DNA of 64,000 bases from assembly GCA_944548615.1 (NCBI GenBank), contig OX155954.1, positions 5,514,924 to 5,578,923 of the forward strand, given 5' to 3'. Source of the stretch: Micropterix aruncella (lineage: Eukaryota > Arthropoda > Insecta > Lepidoptera > Micropterigidae). A model generated the notes under the pieces. That model did no database searches. It was not told the origin of the DNA and saw only the letters and a program-made list of their open reading frames with translations. Numbering within the stretch: position 1 is the first letter of the stretch; every line of letters starts with the position of its first letter. The translations under genes and the position numbers were made by a program. Below, piece by piece: positions 1-13,524 of the stretch.

Positions 1-540
1 TGTTATGACCCCTAACACTATTAGGCATAAAAAAATTGATTTCATCGCTGCAAATTATGCCCATTTGTATATTAAAACGATTATAATGGCGGCTGTGTGA
101 AGTAGGACTAAACAGCGGCATAATGGATAAATAATCGATTACAAAAAGTGGCAAAACAACACTGCAAGGCTACCTAGGCGAATGTGTCGAGATATGATCG
201 CCCGGCGCGCGCGCGCAGCTGGTACTGCAGAATGGTAATTCATCCGATAAATTTGCGGCAGCGATCGGATGTAGCTACTTCGATGTCGTGTCTGTTGTAG
301 ATTAGATATCTGAGGCAAACAGGTTGAGAGATGAGACGTTTCTCGTAATAGAAAGTGGTCAAGTGCGTCTGGTGAATCTGACCTTGATTCTATTACCAGA
401 GCGACAGATCAAACAATTTTGAACTGCGTGAATCGGCTTGGAGTGAATGCGAGGGAAAATAAGTCAACGTCTGCGTGGTCCGACCGAGTGCAGTTAAGCA
501 GCACTAATAATTTAGTAGATGTACGTGTAATACCAGTTTA
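1..540. other. Non-coding sequence, no gene seen
   Basis: Mostly A+T-rich sequence with a short CpG-rich patch near 200-215 (alternating GC). No ORF of useful length, splice pattern or recognisable transposon end was found. Confidence 0.5.
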
Positions 541-715
541 ACATTATAACCTTTGGGTTATTATTCAAAAAGCAGGTAAAAAATCGTTGTTTTTTTTAAT
601 AACATTTCTTAATAACAATACTTGTTTACAATATACCAGTGTTTATATACAATAGACCCATTTATGACCCTTTTTGTATTTAGAATCATAGGAACAATTT
701 GACGTATCGCGTTTA
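541..715 (+). repeat. Dispersed repeat R, copy 1
   Basis: The segment beginning at the motif TTTGGGTTATTATTCAAAAA matches the start of 29779-29990. Shared blocks include TTTCTTAATAACAATA, TTGTTTACAATATACCA and a closing GAACAATTTGACGTATC. The middle parts differ by small indels. It is a two-copy dispersed repeat of unknown class with no coding capacity. Confidence 0.7.
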
Positions 716-1193
716 TCACAAATATATTTTTTTTTAATATCAATATCAAGTTTATCACAAATATAAAATTTTAATCGAGACAGATTTCAAATACAGTCAC
801 ACAGGTCGAGGAAAACCAGATATTTACGGGCTAGATCCACTAATATCTCATAGGTGTGTGTTTCAATCAAGATATATTTAATCGTCGCCAACTAGATTTT
901 CCTTATTCAACTACCAAGTGACTCACTGGTGATTTTAAAAACACCGAGCCGCCTCAATTGAGTCAATTTAAAAATGGCCGTAATGCTAACAGAAAATGCT
1001 AATGGAGCTGTTTCTACATATTAGGTCTCTAACCAGATTATGTATTTCATAACTTCAGATAGAGTTGAAATTTTAATTGAAAGCTATGCAAGTTATTCAT
1101 TTGTCTCAATCGTTTGTCATTGCTCGGATATTTCCCTGTGTGCAATCAAGTAAATGTTGAAAATTTGCGCAATTTTTGAATATGAGGTCGGGT

Positions 1194-1300
1194 GCCGGTG
1201 TTATCTACATTGAGAAACATCAAATACTACGGGTGGACCTGCCACCCCAGAAGTTATTAGATCATTTTCTCTGCCATGGAATTATCCCATGAAGTTATCC
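1194..1300 (-). repeat. Fragment of the GC-rich repeat, subfamily 2
   Basis: A diverged piece resembling the ends at 46124 and 52495: a GGTGTTATCTAC-type start, then CGGGTGGACCTGCCACCCCAG and AGTTATTAGATCA. Only the terminal ~110 bp are present, so this is a truncated copy. Confidence 0.5.
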
Positions 1301-1369
1301 ACTAGAGCTTAGCATAACAATTCACGCAAATATGAACTGACGAGAACTGCAAACAATGATGGAATAGCT

Positions 1370-1720
1370 CGTGATTAAGAAACCGAGCCTGGCCAATCGC
1401 TCTTCGCCACTGATTCTGCACGACAACGCAAGACCATACACTTCACAGCGAAAATTTGCAAAGTTGCAGGAGTTGCGATTGGGGACTGTTGGTCCCAGGC
1501 CTTTCTCCAACAGCCTTCCACTTTTTTGGGAATTTGGATATCTGTTCACAGTGGAAAATCAATTCTAAAGAGACAGCTAAAACGTCTTCACGTCATTCAT
1601 TGATTCCTGTTGAAGAGAGTTTAACAGCAGAGGCATTAACCAACTCTCATTAAAATAGTAAAACAGCATACCATATTAAAAGTCAATATTTTGGCCAATT
1701 AAATATACACTCAAGAGCAA
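1370..1720 (+). pseudogene. mariner-type transposase, C-terminal relic
   Basis: Reading from about 1377 gives KKPSLANRSSPLILHDNARP, the family's conserved HDNARP block that carries the second catalytic Asp. After a frameshift near 1490 the other frame gives SPTAFHFFGNLD and then KINSKETAK, matching the usual mariner tail, with a stop at 1651-1653. The block that should hold the third catalytic Asp (normally Y-S-P-D-L) is damaged and lacks the Asp, so the protein is dead. The N-terminal two thirds are absent. A second relic of similar type is at 37215. Confidence 0.8.
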
Positions 1721-1724
1721 CGAA

Positions 1725-2380
1725 TTCGGGTCACTAACATAACCTAAATAAATCTGGAACTTATATTGCTAAGTTATTCAATTAGGAAGTATTTTATAGA
1801 CAATTTAATACTACATAAATAAAATGAATAAAACTCCTTAGTTGCTGTAAAGTAATGCCATCAAAAAGGATAAAACAAAATAAATGATTTTTTGAAAATC
1901 GAACTACAAATTCACTGTTTGTGTTTGCCTTTGTTTCTTCTCTCACAAAAAAAAATAACAAGCACTCCTGGTGTTCAATATTCATTATTAATATGGTAAT
2001 TATTTTAACAAGCTAGCACCACTAGTTTATGTTGGTGATCCGGATTCATTGCTGTTGAGTGTATTAGGCAGGCGCGCACATTAGGCAGGCTCAATCTCTG
2101 AAGCCTTAAGAGGTACCTCACAGATAAGGCGTTTTACTCACTGGAGGAATATTACTCGAGTGAAGTCTAAAGTGCTTTGGTGGCTAACGTGTTTAATGAT
2201 CTCTTTGCATTTTGTCTCGTATTTCCTCTTTTTACATTATTCTTGTGTTTTTTTTTTCGTTTTTATGTTTATTTTTATTTTTCTTTACGATAGAAAAAAT
2301 GTCTGTTTGCTAATCTGTATGGATCTTTGGTAATCTGTATCTGACTTGTATACCAGTATACTAATAAAATAAAAATTAAT
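1725..2380. other. Non-coding A+T-rich stretch
   Basis: No coding sequence or clear repeat seen. Long T runs occur near 2225-2285. Confidence 0.4.
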
Positions 2381-2385
2381 ATGAA

Positions 2386-2608
2386 TCCTACTACTATTAT
2401 AAACGCGAAAATTTGTAAGAATGTATGTATGGATGTTTGTTACTCTTTCACGCAAAAACTACTGAATGGATTTTGATGAAACTTTACAATAATATAGCTT
2501 ACACATCAGAATAACACATAGGCTGTAATTTATAAAGATATATAGTTTTCTATCATCATTATCACAATTTTCCATCACCACGCGGGTGAAACCGCGGGGC
2601 GCAGCTAG
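2386..2608 (+). mobile_element. Short non-autonomous Helitron, 223 bp
   Basis: The element starts TCCTACTACTATTATAAACG and ends in CTAG. A hairpin (CGCGG, six-base loop, CCGCG at 2581-2596) lies about ten bases before the end. It sits between A (2385) and T (2609), the Helitron target, with no target duplication. These are the diagnostic Helitron features. There is no coding capacity, so it depends on proteins from another copy. Confidence 0.85.
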
Positions 2609-2609
2609 T

Positions 2610-3248
2610 ATGAATATATTTTTCATACACAAATTTCAGTCTTAAATTTCCTTAGTAAAACGGCAAATTTCTAGGTCAGTTCATTACTTTCAGATATAAT
2701 CATTTCTATTTCAGCACATATTCTCCAAAGGTAAAACTATTAAACAAAACCAGTTATGCGAGGTCATCCAGAATCCGAGGGAATCCTGCCGTTAATAGTG
2801 ATTGAGCAAGACATAATTACTTATTATTTTATTGCGGAAAGCATTAGAGCTGACAATGAATAAGTGCTCAACAACAATTTATAATCAATTGTCTCATACC
2901 TAGACGTCTTTGACTTTATAGGATTGTTTGAGGCTCTGACATGATAAAGCGTGGTGCAACGTACTTCCGAAATCAGAAAAAATGTGAAATTTATCTTCAA
3001 TTTGTAATTTGGTTTAGTTTGACCTCTGAAGCAAGTAAGTGAATCACGATCACGAGTGATCAAGCAATTCAAGAATTTAAACTTTCCATAATGAGTCATA
3101 GGGCGTTTTGTAGTTTTGCTAATTGGTATGTGGACATCGAACTGGTTTCAGTTGTAAATTATTATTTATCAAGATGTATCATTTTAATCTAATATTTTTT
3201 TTGTGAAAATTATCTTTCAAATATTTATTTTTTGTAATCTTCTATTAG
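2610..3248. other. Non-coding stretch
   Basis: Contains a 91-codon open frame on the minus strand (3099-2824) with no recognisable motif, probably chance. Nothing else supported. Confidence 0.4.
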
Positions 3249-3672
3249 ACAAGTAAATATATTAAAGGAATAAAAAAACGGACCGTCGTTACACAAAGTG
3301 AACCACTGTATCTATAATTATTTATTTTACGGTTATTTTATGAAATATTTGTGGTTTATATATTTATCCATATAGATACATATGAATATTCGAAATGTAC
3401 TCAATCAGACCTTTCATTTTCATTTGTAACTAAACACGATATACTTATGTTAATTGATTGACATTTGGACATTTAGACAACTACTTACTTAATATTTGGA
3501 CAGTTAATGTACCCTATGACACTCGGCATAACGATTCTAACAATACTGAACACTTCTAAATCGGTTCAAGCGTTTAGACGTTATGGTGGAATAAAGAAAC
3601 GAAAAACCTACATTGATGAACCCTGAACACATACTACTCATGTCATGTTTTTGTTGGGCAGTCGTGTAAAAA
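3249..3672 (+). repeat. ~430-bp dispersed repeat M, copy 1
   Basis: The copy starts with the leader ACAAGTAAATATATTAAA and an A-rich run, then a degenerate left end (CGGACCGTCGTTAC). It ends GTTGGGCAGTCGTGTAAAAA. Internal landmarks shared with the other copies are TTTATCCATATAGATACATA, ACACTCGG and CTAAATCGGTTCAAGCG. The two ends are imperfect inverted repeats with the core ACACGACTGCC. It has no ORF, and its class is unknown. Confidence 0.85.
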
Positions 3673-3679
3673 TACGCAG

Positions 3680-4350
3680 TAATAGTTTTAAGAGTTTTCA
3701 AGGACACAATTCATAGTGAGTAATAAATTGCCACTGGAGTTTGAAGCATGTCAGATAGGCGTGGCCCACTAAGACTGTCGTTTGATTACTTGCCGTATCC
3801 CATTTGCATTTGAAGTAAGTAAGACGTCGGACAATTTCATTCATTCATTCATACATCACAAGAAACACGACAAGCCATCGTCGCAAAGTGCACGCCGACT
3901 CGCATCGCAGAAGAGACTGGGAATCCAGTAGAAAGTGCACGTGAATGTTTTAATAGCCCGATGTAAATTATAAAACGGCGGCGAAATGAAATGCCATTAT
4001 AATTAGTCGATTTACGGTGTAAACGGCGGCCGTAATGGATTCCAACACGTCAATATTAAATAGAACATTAATAGAAACCGAAAGCATTTGGCGCTGCTTT
4101 TGGAATGCAAATTTGTAGTATTAATGGCAGTACATATTCAGATAAAGATGATTTGAGTGAAGACGTTGTCGAAGTGCGAGAATAAGTTTCTGAAGCTTAT
4201 CAATCATGTGATAGGATTGTAGTCCTCTTTAACTAATCAGAATGGTCAAAGAGTCTTGGTCTTACGCTCAACTCTTAATCTCCATACCCGGTAATAGTAT
4301 TCCCGCATAACCTAGCAAAATTTAATTCTATTAAAATACATATAGTCGTC
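3680..4350. other. Non-coding stretch
   Basis: No coding region or repeat recognised. 3835-3852 carries a short (CATT)n run. Confidence 0.4.
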
Positions 4351-4354
4351 CAGA

Positions 4355-4720
4355 CATTACTATTGTTCAAGTAATCGAGTAACGTGCAATGATATAAATA
4401 CCATCAGCATACGCCACTAGTTGTAGCGACTTATTTAAGGTTGTGCAGGTAGTATTGAACGATCTTCAAAAGACAAACTGAAGACAATGCATGCCAATGT
4501 ATCCCCCTTTCGCAGCCCATTGAAGGTGTAGAAGGGTTCTGACATGTCTGTCTGCACTCTATTTGGTATTTGTCATTTGCCATTGAAAGCGTCACCCTAT
4601 ATTTATCAGTTTATTGTATATGCAGGTTCTTCGCGGCTCTGTAAAGAATTTGCCTGTTAAGTGAATCATAGGCACCTTTAAAATTGATGAACAAGTAGCG
4701 TGGGCATGAACCCCGGCTTT
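4355..4720 (-). pseudogene. LINE reverse-transcriptase remnant (RTE-like)
   Basis: On the minus strand from about 4712 the reading is LFINFKGAYDSLNRQILYRA, which matches the RT block with a catalytic Asp (usual form VDFKxAYDS). Further on, the frame giving LQLVAYADGIYII matches the YADD box, here mutated to YADG. Frameshifts and stops lie between them. This is a short decayed internal piece of a non-LTR retrotransposon. RTE-like is my best assignment; other clades share these blocks. Confidence 0.75.
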
Positions 4721-4724
4721 CCTT

Positions 4725-7035
4725 TTTGAAGAATAAAATTTAAATTTACTGTCCCGTTGACACTAACGGTATTGGGCAAGTGGACCTTATTAAGAATTTA
4801 ATTTAGGGCATCAGCGTATGTACCAGGATGAAACTATAGTAAACCGGCGACAAACTATGGCAGACCGCTAGGGGGATACATCTATCCTGAAGCTCAGAGG
4901 GTGGCTAGTCTATGTTGAAGCGCGCTCGTGGGTACCTCTGGTCTACTATTGACGTGCGGATATGGGATCAATATGATGGTCGAGCTAATATGCGGTTATA
5001 GATTCTCATTAAATTATACTTTATTATTGGGTTGCTCTCATTGATGATGATAACTTCGCGATCTTATATTTGGCGGGGGCTCCTTTGAAATACCATATTC
5101 TTGATGTTAAATTCTCGGGGTTTCTCTAACATTTGGCGAAGCATACGGCTTAGCATACGTCTAAAGAAATTTGAGACTTCATTATAGCTACAGTTCAACG
5201 GGTATCTATCTGCCGCGACTTATACATAATTAAGTAAAAAATGCAACTGATTCTCTTCGTAATACATGATTGAACATGTGCTGAGCAATACACATTGCAA
5301 CAACTCATAACACTCCCTGTCTTTACGACCTAAAGCCCTGGGCAAATAACTACTTGCTTATAAATGCCTATTACTGCCCACCGCCCATTAATAACCGGTG
5401 GCTGACCAGGAACAAACTGAATAACATGAAGAAACCGCTCACGTGGTCTCAGGTTACATGCAACCGTATTGCAAACCGACAAACCGCAGTTGACTAACGC
5501 TAAACGATCGATAGACAGTGTGAATCAAATTGACCTAATTGGTAAATTAACTGTCGCTGTCTTAAGTAAATTTAAATGAGCGTACAGTGAAAAGATCAAC
5601 GCTGAATTTATTAACATTTATTCGCAAAATAAGTCGATTTGAAACCTTGACTGTACAGCTATGAATAATTTGAACAATGCCGATTCAAATGATGGTTCCG
5701 GTGTTATCTTTTGAATCGACCTTTAAAACCCAAGACACAATGATAAATCTGTTTGGGATACTATCAGCAAACTGATGAGAATAATTTAGCGTAACTTCAC
5801 AAACAAACCAATTGATAAATAAATGGAAGACGACATTAAACGATATCAATGTCATGTGCATCGCTACAAATCAAATAAAAGAGTGCAGATAAAATAAAAG
5901 GGCTAACATTATAGCAGTTAACATTTAACTCGAAGAACATTTCAAAATCGTCTTGATTTATAATCCAAAGAATCGTGAGACGTTGCGACAGACAACATAA
6001 GTGGTTCTGTTATATTTATTTTAAAATAAATGATTATTGGATTTGATGCTGATGATACAATCTAATTCATTATTCATGTCAGCCAGTGAGAAAAGAGAGA
6101 GTCATTTTGTTAAACTTATACAAAAAAATACTGACATAAATCGCTGCAGCGGTCAAATCAATGTAAAATTGATTCAATTGTCGTTTGCTACTGATGGAAA
6201 TAAAATGATTAGATAGCGTGCGCATGCATTTTGATTTAGTTGCCTCTCGCTATAATAATAATTAATAATATGTCGATCATGTGAAAAAAAGCTTAGATTT
6301 TCTGAAGTTTGATTTCTAATTATTCATACCATTATAATATGGGCAAGATAGGTAAAAACCCCGGCCTGAAATGTAAAACATGCTTTAGATAAAGAATGAT
6401 CTAGCTTAAGTGTGTATACTCCATACGCATGATATATTATAACCCAGATAATATGTCAAATATAGCGATTTAAAATACAATTCTTTAAAATATGAATAAT
6501 TTCGAAGTACTGCTGCATTCTGGTCATTCGTCTCTCAGGCCATGTTCACACATTCGCCAAACGAGCCGTATGTTCTACGACGAAGTCTGTGAAAACACCT
6601 TAATGTATACATTTCTCATTGTGAATTAAGTTTCGCTTAGTTTTGAGACCATAATTTAATAATGACACATACTACTTATTGTGTATGGAAAAGGGTGTTA
6701 CTTTTAAAAGCGATATTAGCCTATTGGCCTCAGAGGGAGAAGAACAGACGCATGTTAAAAAAACTTATTTAGCGTGCCTTGTAAGACATTTCAACACAGT
6801 TCTTGGTAGTAAATTTAGCCGCATCCTATACTAGTGTCATATACTTGTGAAATTCTGTTGTACTATCATACTTCAGAATTTATAGTAATATATGATATCT
6901 CATTGATTATAAAAACATCTTGTAGTGTCACTTTTATACTGTGTTGACTTTTATACTGAACAAAAAAAACAAATTTGTATCTATTGCAAACTAATAAAAT
7001 TAGAATAATGTGGCACTATCCTAGATAGTAAGCAA
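4725..7035. other. Non-coding stretch, no gene seen
   Basis: More than 2 kb of A+T-rich DNA with no ORF of note, no splice-bounded open frame that I trust, and no recognised transposon end. Confidence 0.4.
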
Positions 7036-7039
7036 AGTT

Positions 7040-7240
7040 GTAACGTTCGTAGCCACGTTTACACCGGTTCTCCTCGTTGTTACCGAAGTTAAGAAACGTT
7101 AGGAGCGGTCAATACTTGGATGGGTGACCCCCTGAATGTTTGACTGCGTGATGCTATAAATGCCCACCTAGAAGATGGTGCGAATAGGCAACAAGGTGGG
7201 TTCCACGAAAACGCATATGCCTTGTGGGTAAGAAAAAAAG
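7040..7240 (+). repeat. 5S-rRNA-derived SINE, copy A
   Basis: Bases ~7045-7163 are a diverged 5S rRNA gene. They keep CACCGGTTCTC, then ACCGAAGTTAAG, then CGGTCAATACTTGGATGGGT and GACC, which correspond to the internal box A, intermediate element and box C of 5S promoters. After the 5S part comes unrelated sequence ending in GGTGGGTTCC. A second, longer copy at 8536 has the same layout, so this is a 5S-headed SINE and not a lone 5S pseudogene. Confidence 0.8.
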
Positions 7241-7244
7241 TGAG

Positions 7245-8530
7245 TGTTTTCTTTAGAAGAGCAAAACCCGATTATCCTTGGACGTGTGGTAAAAAACCAA
7301 TATGAAATTAAATGCGGACTATCCCAACGACGATAATCATCTAAATTTATTAGTATTTTTGTCGCAATCATACATTTATTATCTAACTAATATCGTGTCT
7401 TTCGTTCTCTTTCTAATGTAATGATGTCCGTGGGTGCTTCAAAGATAAATATATTCTGTTTTATACGTCGCGTGCAGATTATTAGCATTATCAGTTGACA
7501 TTTTCAGCGTTTTCAAGTATTCAATGTGCCACAACGTTTGTTAACTCTGAGGTTGAGACGTCTTTCTAGCTTAATGCTAATTAAACCTAGGTGCATGCAA
7601 GAGACAAATAGATCCCACAATACACCGTTTACCGCTTCCCTGGTGGTATTGTTAGTGTTGCCGACGCCAACACTAAGCGATTAAACGTATGAAGCGTTTT
7701 ACAGCGTAAAATCAAAAATAAGGATTGACACCTAGCGTTGAGGTATGTAGTTTAGTCAGACCAGTCTCACTCACCGCTCGTACGGGGCGAGTGGCCATAG
7801 ACCAGTAGATGTTTTTTAACCTGTTGCTTGTCTCTGAGCGACGATTTTTCGCATTTCAAAAAGGGAACTTAGGATCGACCAATAAAATTAATTCAAAATC
7901 CGGCTCTTATGCATAGAAAACAGGCCGTTATGCACGGGCTTATATTCTATTCGTATTATATTGAAAATATCTCACTGGGTAGAGACACCAACGAAGAGAC
8001 ATTGCGCAAAGTAGCAACGAAAATTGAGTGCCAGCCAATTAATGCCACAAAAACGAGTAAAACATTCATAAATATTGGAGACTGTGAATAATGTTGCGAT
8101 AAGGCGGTAAGATTTAACTAATCAAATGTAACAAAAGTAAAAATATATACCATTATTTCACGAGCTTAAAATATATTTTTCTTATACAAATGTGAACACT
8201 CCACTTTGATTTATTAGTTTACTTCAAAAACCTCAAAAACAAGCAAGTCATTGCAAATCTAGGCGACCATTTGCAACAAGGTCACCAGATTTGCCCGGAC
8301 CGAATTTGTAACAAATTGTTAAATATGCGCGAATTGTTTGCTTCAAGAATTTGTCTCGATCACTCGTTTTTGTAATACTGTAACAAAATAGGTGCGCGTT
8401 AGTGATTTTCACCCCAATGTCATTTGACTATTAGAATGGCGATTGAATCAAATAAAATCCGCTATGGAATACCTTGGGTGATGTGATATCGGGACTTTTC
8501 TTTTTCCACAAACATTCCAAATTTCTACAA
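7245..8530. other. Non-coding stretch
   Basis: Contains a few GC-richer islands (7630-7680, 7770-7800) but no coding region I can support. A 60-codon frame at 7909-8091 has no recognisable content. Confidence 0.4.
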
Positions 8531-8535
8531 CAGGT

Positions 8536-9165
8536 AGAGCCCGTAGCCACGTTGACACGACGGTTCTCGATTGCTACCGAATTTAAGCAACGTTGGGCGC
8601 GGTCACTACTTGGACGGGTGTCCGACTGAGTAACGACCGTGTGATGGTATGAATTGCCGCTTAACCCTTAGAAAGCTAGCCATAGGAATGAAACTCACGA
8701 CGGCATGTTTTCAAACCTCGAAACTTTCTTTGTAGGGGTGTTAGTGCAGGCATACTAATATATAATGGTGGCTTATTCAATGAAGGCGACTTTTTACGCA
8801 TATAATTACATAATTGCGTACATACGGAGATAGGCCGTCCGCGAGTTCGACGGAAAACCACAAATCGGTGGTGCTAGCATTCCAGCGGTTGAAATATATT
8901 GTCATTAGATGCCATGTACTCCAGTCGCATAACCTGTCACCATAATACGAGACGCCTCGCGATAAACCTGACGCAGAGCGCGCAACCCTGCAACGCCACA
9001 GTCAGAAAGCCGGGTCAATGGGCCCGACTCACGAGAAGCTCCGCTAAAGGGCAAATGCCCAGCGTAAGACATCGCGGATAAGGTTCGTCGACCGAATCAC
9101 GAAATGTCTGCCACTAGGCGACAAGTTGGGCTCCATAAAAAGCACTAGTCAAACAAACAAACAAA
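8536..9165 (+). repeat. 5S-rRNA-derived SINE, copy B, with tail
   Basis: The head (8539-8660) carries 5S blocks: GGTTCTCGATTGCTACCGAA, TTTAAGCAACGTTGGGCGCG, GTCACTACTTGGACGGGTG. A GC-rich body follows, then AGTTGGGCTCC, which resembles the GGTGGGTTCC part of copy A, and a CAAACAAACAAACAAAA tail at about 9149-9165. Head, body and simple A-rich tail are the parts expected of a SINE mobilised by a LINE. The outer limits, and the exclusion of a foreign insert in the body, are inferred. Confidence 0.65.
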
Positions 9166-9557
9166 AAATCTAGTTTACAAACAAAACGTGCAGATTTTCG
9201 TCGTTCAGTATTCGAAATACAATTCTATCTTCACTTCTGTACTGGGGAGGACCCAGTAATCCATTCGATTGAATTGCAATTTCCATGTGACCCTTTCAGT
9301 ACAATATTTCAATATTTTCAATGTTTTAACAAAGCTTGCTTCTATACACATATATCCTTACGAAATTTGTTTTTTCTACAAGTAATATCATCGTTTTATC
9401 TTAAAATGGACAATTCTTATCAGGATCTTCCAAAACTATAATAACAAATATTTCTTTGGAGGAATCAAATTACGGTAGGAAAAATTGTTGCCCTAATACA
9501 GTCAGTCCCAAAGACGACACTTACAAACTCGAAGACAAACACATCCTAACTGGTATA

Positions 9558-10678
<1,121 letters not shown>

Positions 10679-11129
10679 CTCACTGCGAGACCAAGAAACG
10701 TCTTTTCCGAAATGAAGCAATCTGAGTAAAGCCTCTTCATTCACTCTCGCAAATTAAGCAAACCTTAAATAAGGACAATAGCATAAGACTAACGGCGAGA
10801 TAACGCTCCAACCAACCAATCGGAAGGAGAACTTCTCATCTGTGCAGAAAGTGCAGGAAGATGAAACTGCTCATGATAGACAATTTTATGCGATTGTCAT
10901 GATTTATATTTATAGCTAATCTAAAACTAAAACGGAATGTTTCTTCAAATCCTAACGAACTTAAGTTATGTGCGTAAAGACAACATAATTCACGCAAAAA
11001 AACAGCTTTCAAAAAATCCAGCTTCCTTACTTCCGCCAAGGCTGATTCTAAACCTACACACAGAATGCACTTTGACACTGTACTGTTTTTTCACAAATAT
11101 CACACAACATCGATGCACAAAATTTCGCT

Positions 11130-11275
11130 TTCGACGCGGGTAAATGTCACTTTCACTGACGGACGCGAAGGCGGTTCGGAAAATCGCGCGAGCGCGCGCT
11201 GTTTCCGCGGCAGTGTGCGCAGGCGTATTGAGAGCGCGAGCCGAGCGTAGCGCCGTTGATCCCTCCCTCGGCAGC
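11130..11275. other. CpG-dense patch, possible promoter or 5' exon
   Basis: A short block very rich in CG dinucleotides (for example GCGCGAGCGCGCGC near 11184) inside A+T-rich DNA, ending at a CGATCGTACGAT palindrome near 11277. The surroundings have no repeat match in this window. It could be a promoter-proximal region of an unseen gene, but no TATA box, initiator or supported ORF ties it to one. Confidence 0.3.
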
Positions 11276-11460
11276 ATCGATCGTACGATTAAAAACTATC
11301 GCATTTAATAAACAGTTGTAATCAAGTTAATATTATCTATATTTCTGATTTTTAATATGCGTATTCGGGGTGGGGCATAGGTCACAACAACGCAAAGTTC
11401 AAATGCGTAGCAAAAAATAAAAAAAGGGATTCCTCTTCTTCGGAATGAAAAGGGGCAGAA

Positions 11461-12432
11461 CTCTGGTCTCGAAGCTACCGATTTTTCGGTATTTCTACCG
11501 ATATGGCGCCTGTCCTACCGAAATACCGAAATGGAACGATTTTTCCACGATTTTTAACGAAACATGCAAGCAAATAACTGCACGTTTTCCATTGAAAAAT
11601 AATCCAATAAAAGATTTAACTAACAAATATTAAAAGTGGCAAAACTGCTTAGATTATCCCAATATTGTTCAAAACAATGATTTCCAGCAAATTGATACGG
11701 AATTGTGTGTTTTGAAAAATTGTGAACAAATAAAAACATTTCCTGATTAAATAGAACTCTTTTGGGATAATATCAGTTTACTGAAGTATCGCGATGACAC
11801 TCAAATGTTGGCAATGACACTTTGTTGTCTTTTTTCATCTTTACTATTTTACCACTTTTCATCCAACAATGTTGAGCGCATATTCTCGCATATCAATCTC
11901 ATGAAAACAAAACAGCGAGTTGTTGTTGAGTTGTCTCAATGTCAACTCAATGGTTGTCTATTGAGTCAATCATTGGTCTGTTTCATACAAAAGTCTATTT
12001 AATGACGGTAATTGTTACGACTTCGAAATTAGTTGAAAAATGACTGCTGCTATGGCTAAAAATTATTAGTAGGTACAATCCTACAGACTGCAAAAAAAAT
12101 ATTATAGCTGTTGATTTCATTGGTTGTACTAATACTTAGTATGTTATTGTTAATTCGTTTTCATTATGATTTGCTGATGTAAAAGGTGTACTTCATTTTT
12201 ATGATGAAATGCAACATGTTGGGCATGCAGCATGTCCAACTAACTGTTATTAGTTTTAATAATGTTTAGTAATTGATGTTTATAAAGAGGATTCCTGATG
12301 TTTAATAATATTTTTTAATTATTCCTGTTGTCTAATAATGTTTAATAAAAAGATTTGATTAAATATTGTTTTTTTTCCATATGTATACCGATTATTGGTC
12401 CAAGTATACCGATTTGACGTTCGAGACCACTG
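11461..12432 (+). mobile_element. hAT-type transposon relic, internally deleted
   Basis: The ends are inverted repeats: left CTCTGGTCTCGAAGC..., right (reverse strand) CAGTGGTCTCGAACG.... Both then contain ACCGAT/TCGGTAT stretches. Inside, the plus strand reads ETCKQITARFPLKNNPI and, from about 11840, NVERIFSHINLMKTKQR, which matches the C-terminal dimerisation region of hAT transposases. Stops and frameshifts break it, and the N-terminal zinc finger and catalytic parts are missing. No clear 8-bp target duplication is visible. Confidence 0.75.
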
Positions 12433-12439
12433 CTCGCCA

Positions 12440-13520
12440 GTGCACGGTGTTCGTTCTCTGTGACGGGTGTGTTGAAAGTTCAAAGTCAAAAATGCTCAAC
12501 GTTCACAGAATTTTCGTTGTCCGTGTTTATTTTCGCACAAACTCTTACTGCAAACTCCAAAATGAATTTCAACCCTAATTTACGGGAGTACCGATGCCAA
12601 ACAAGTCAATAATAAAGCGTTTGGTGGATACATTCAATAAAGTGGGAATGTGGCCGAAATATGGTTAATCGTTCAGAGCGTAGTTGCCGAGAGAGAGGGA
12701 GGAATTTTCGACATTTATTGTAACTTTTTTATGTTTTTGTATGTATTTCGAGTCAAATATATTTTTTTAGGTTTGTTTTTTAACTTTTGGCGAACTGGGC
12801 TGCGCGACTTGTGACCCATGAACCTCCTTAAAATAAATCGGAGATACTCGTTCGAGCAGAAGAAACGCCTTGTTTCACCTCATTAGGGTTGAGTTTCATA
12901 TCGTGCCGGGGATTCCCTGGAAGAGAACGAAACACCAGATATCGTATATCGCATCAAAATATCGCATGTCTCATATTATAATATGCTATAGAAGGCTGGC
13001 CGGTGGAGTTGATACTGCCCGCTTTATCGCCGTCCCCTTCGCAATATTCGAAAAGCGGCTTCATTCGTCTCTTTCACACAAACTCGGTCTTCCGAGACGG
13101 TGTTCACCTTGGCGTTTTGCACCGGGCCGAGTTGGATGCATATTGAAATGAAGCCTTTGCGACGGAGCGGCTTTTGGAAGAACTTACATTACAGAAATGC
13201 GTGTGACCTTTGTTGCTGAGAGGCCCCTCTATAGGCCCGTCGGAGGTTGCTCATTGATGGATTTTCTGTTATGTTCAGAGAGGCGGCTAGATATGCCTTC
13301 ATTGATTTATCGTTTTATTAATTAGAATAATAGCCAATCTCAGTTGAGCATATTAATGATACGTTCATAAAATACGGTTTCTTATCCAATTGTTAACTCC
13401 GTATAGAAAGACATAGCATTAAGAATGATTATCTTGTTTATAAATAATGTAGAATTAAAATTGGATTATTTAAATATTTTAAAGTAAGAATATACTATTC
13501 CTATTGTAGTACCAGAATAT
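12440..13520. other. Non-coding stretch, no gene seen
   Basis: No recognisable repeat or protein motif. A 93-codon frame at 12870-13151 shows no domain-like pattern. Confidence 0.4.
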
Positions 13521-13524
13521 GACT

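Noticed and set aside
7045..7163. Functional 5S rRNA gene
   Set aside because: Too many changes and a missing proper 3' third; the shared non-5S body of the two copies fits a SINE.
10990..11277. 95-codon Arg/Ala-rich minus-strand ORF
   Set aside because: Composition follows the CpG-rich patch; no motif, and the opposite strand is also open.
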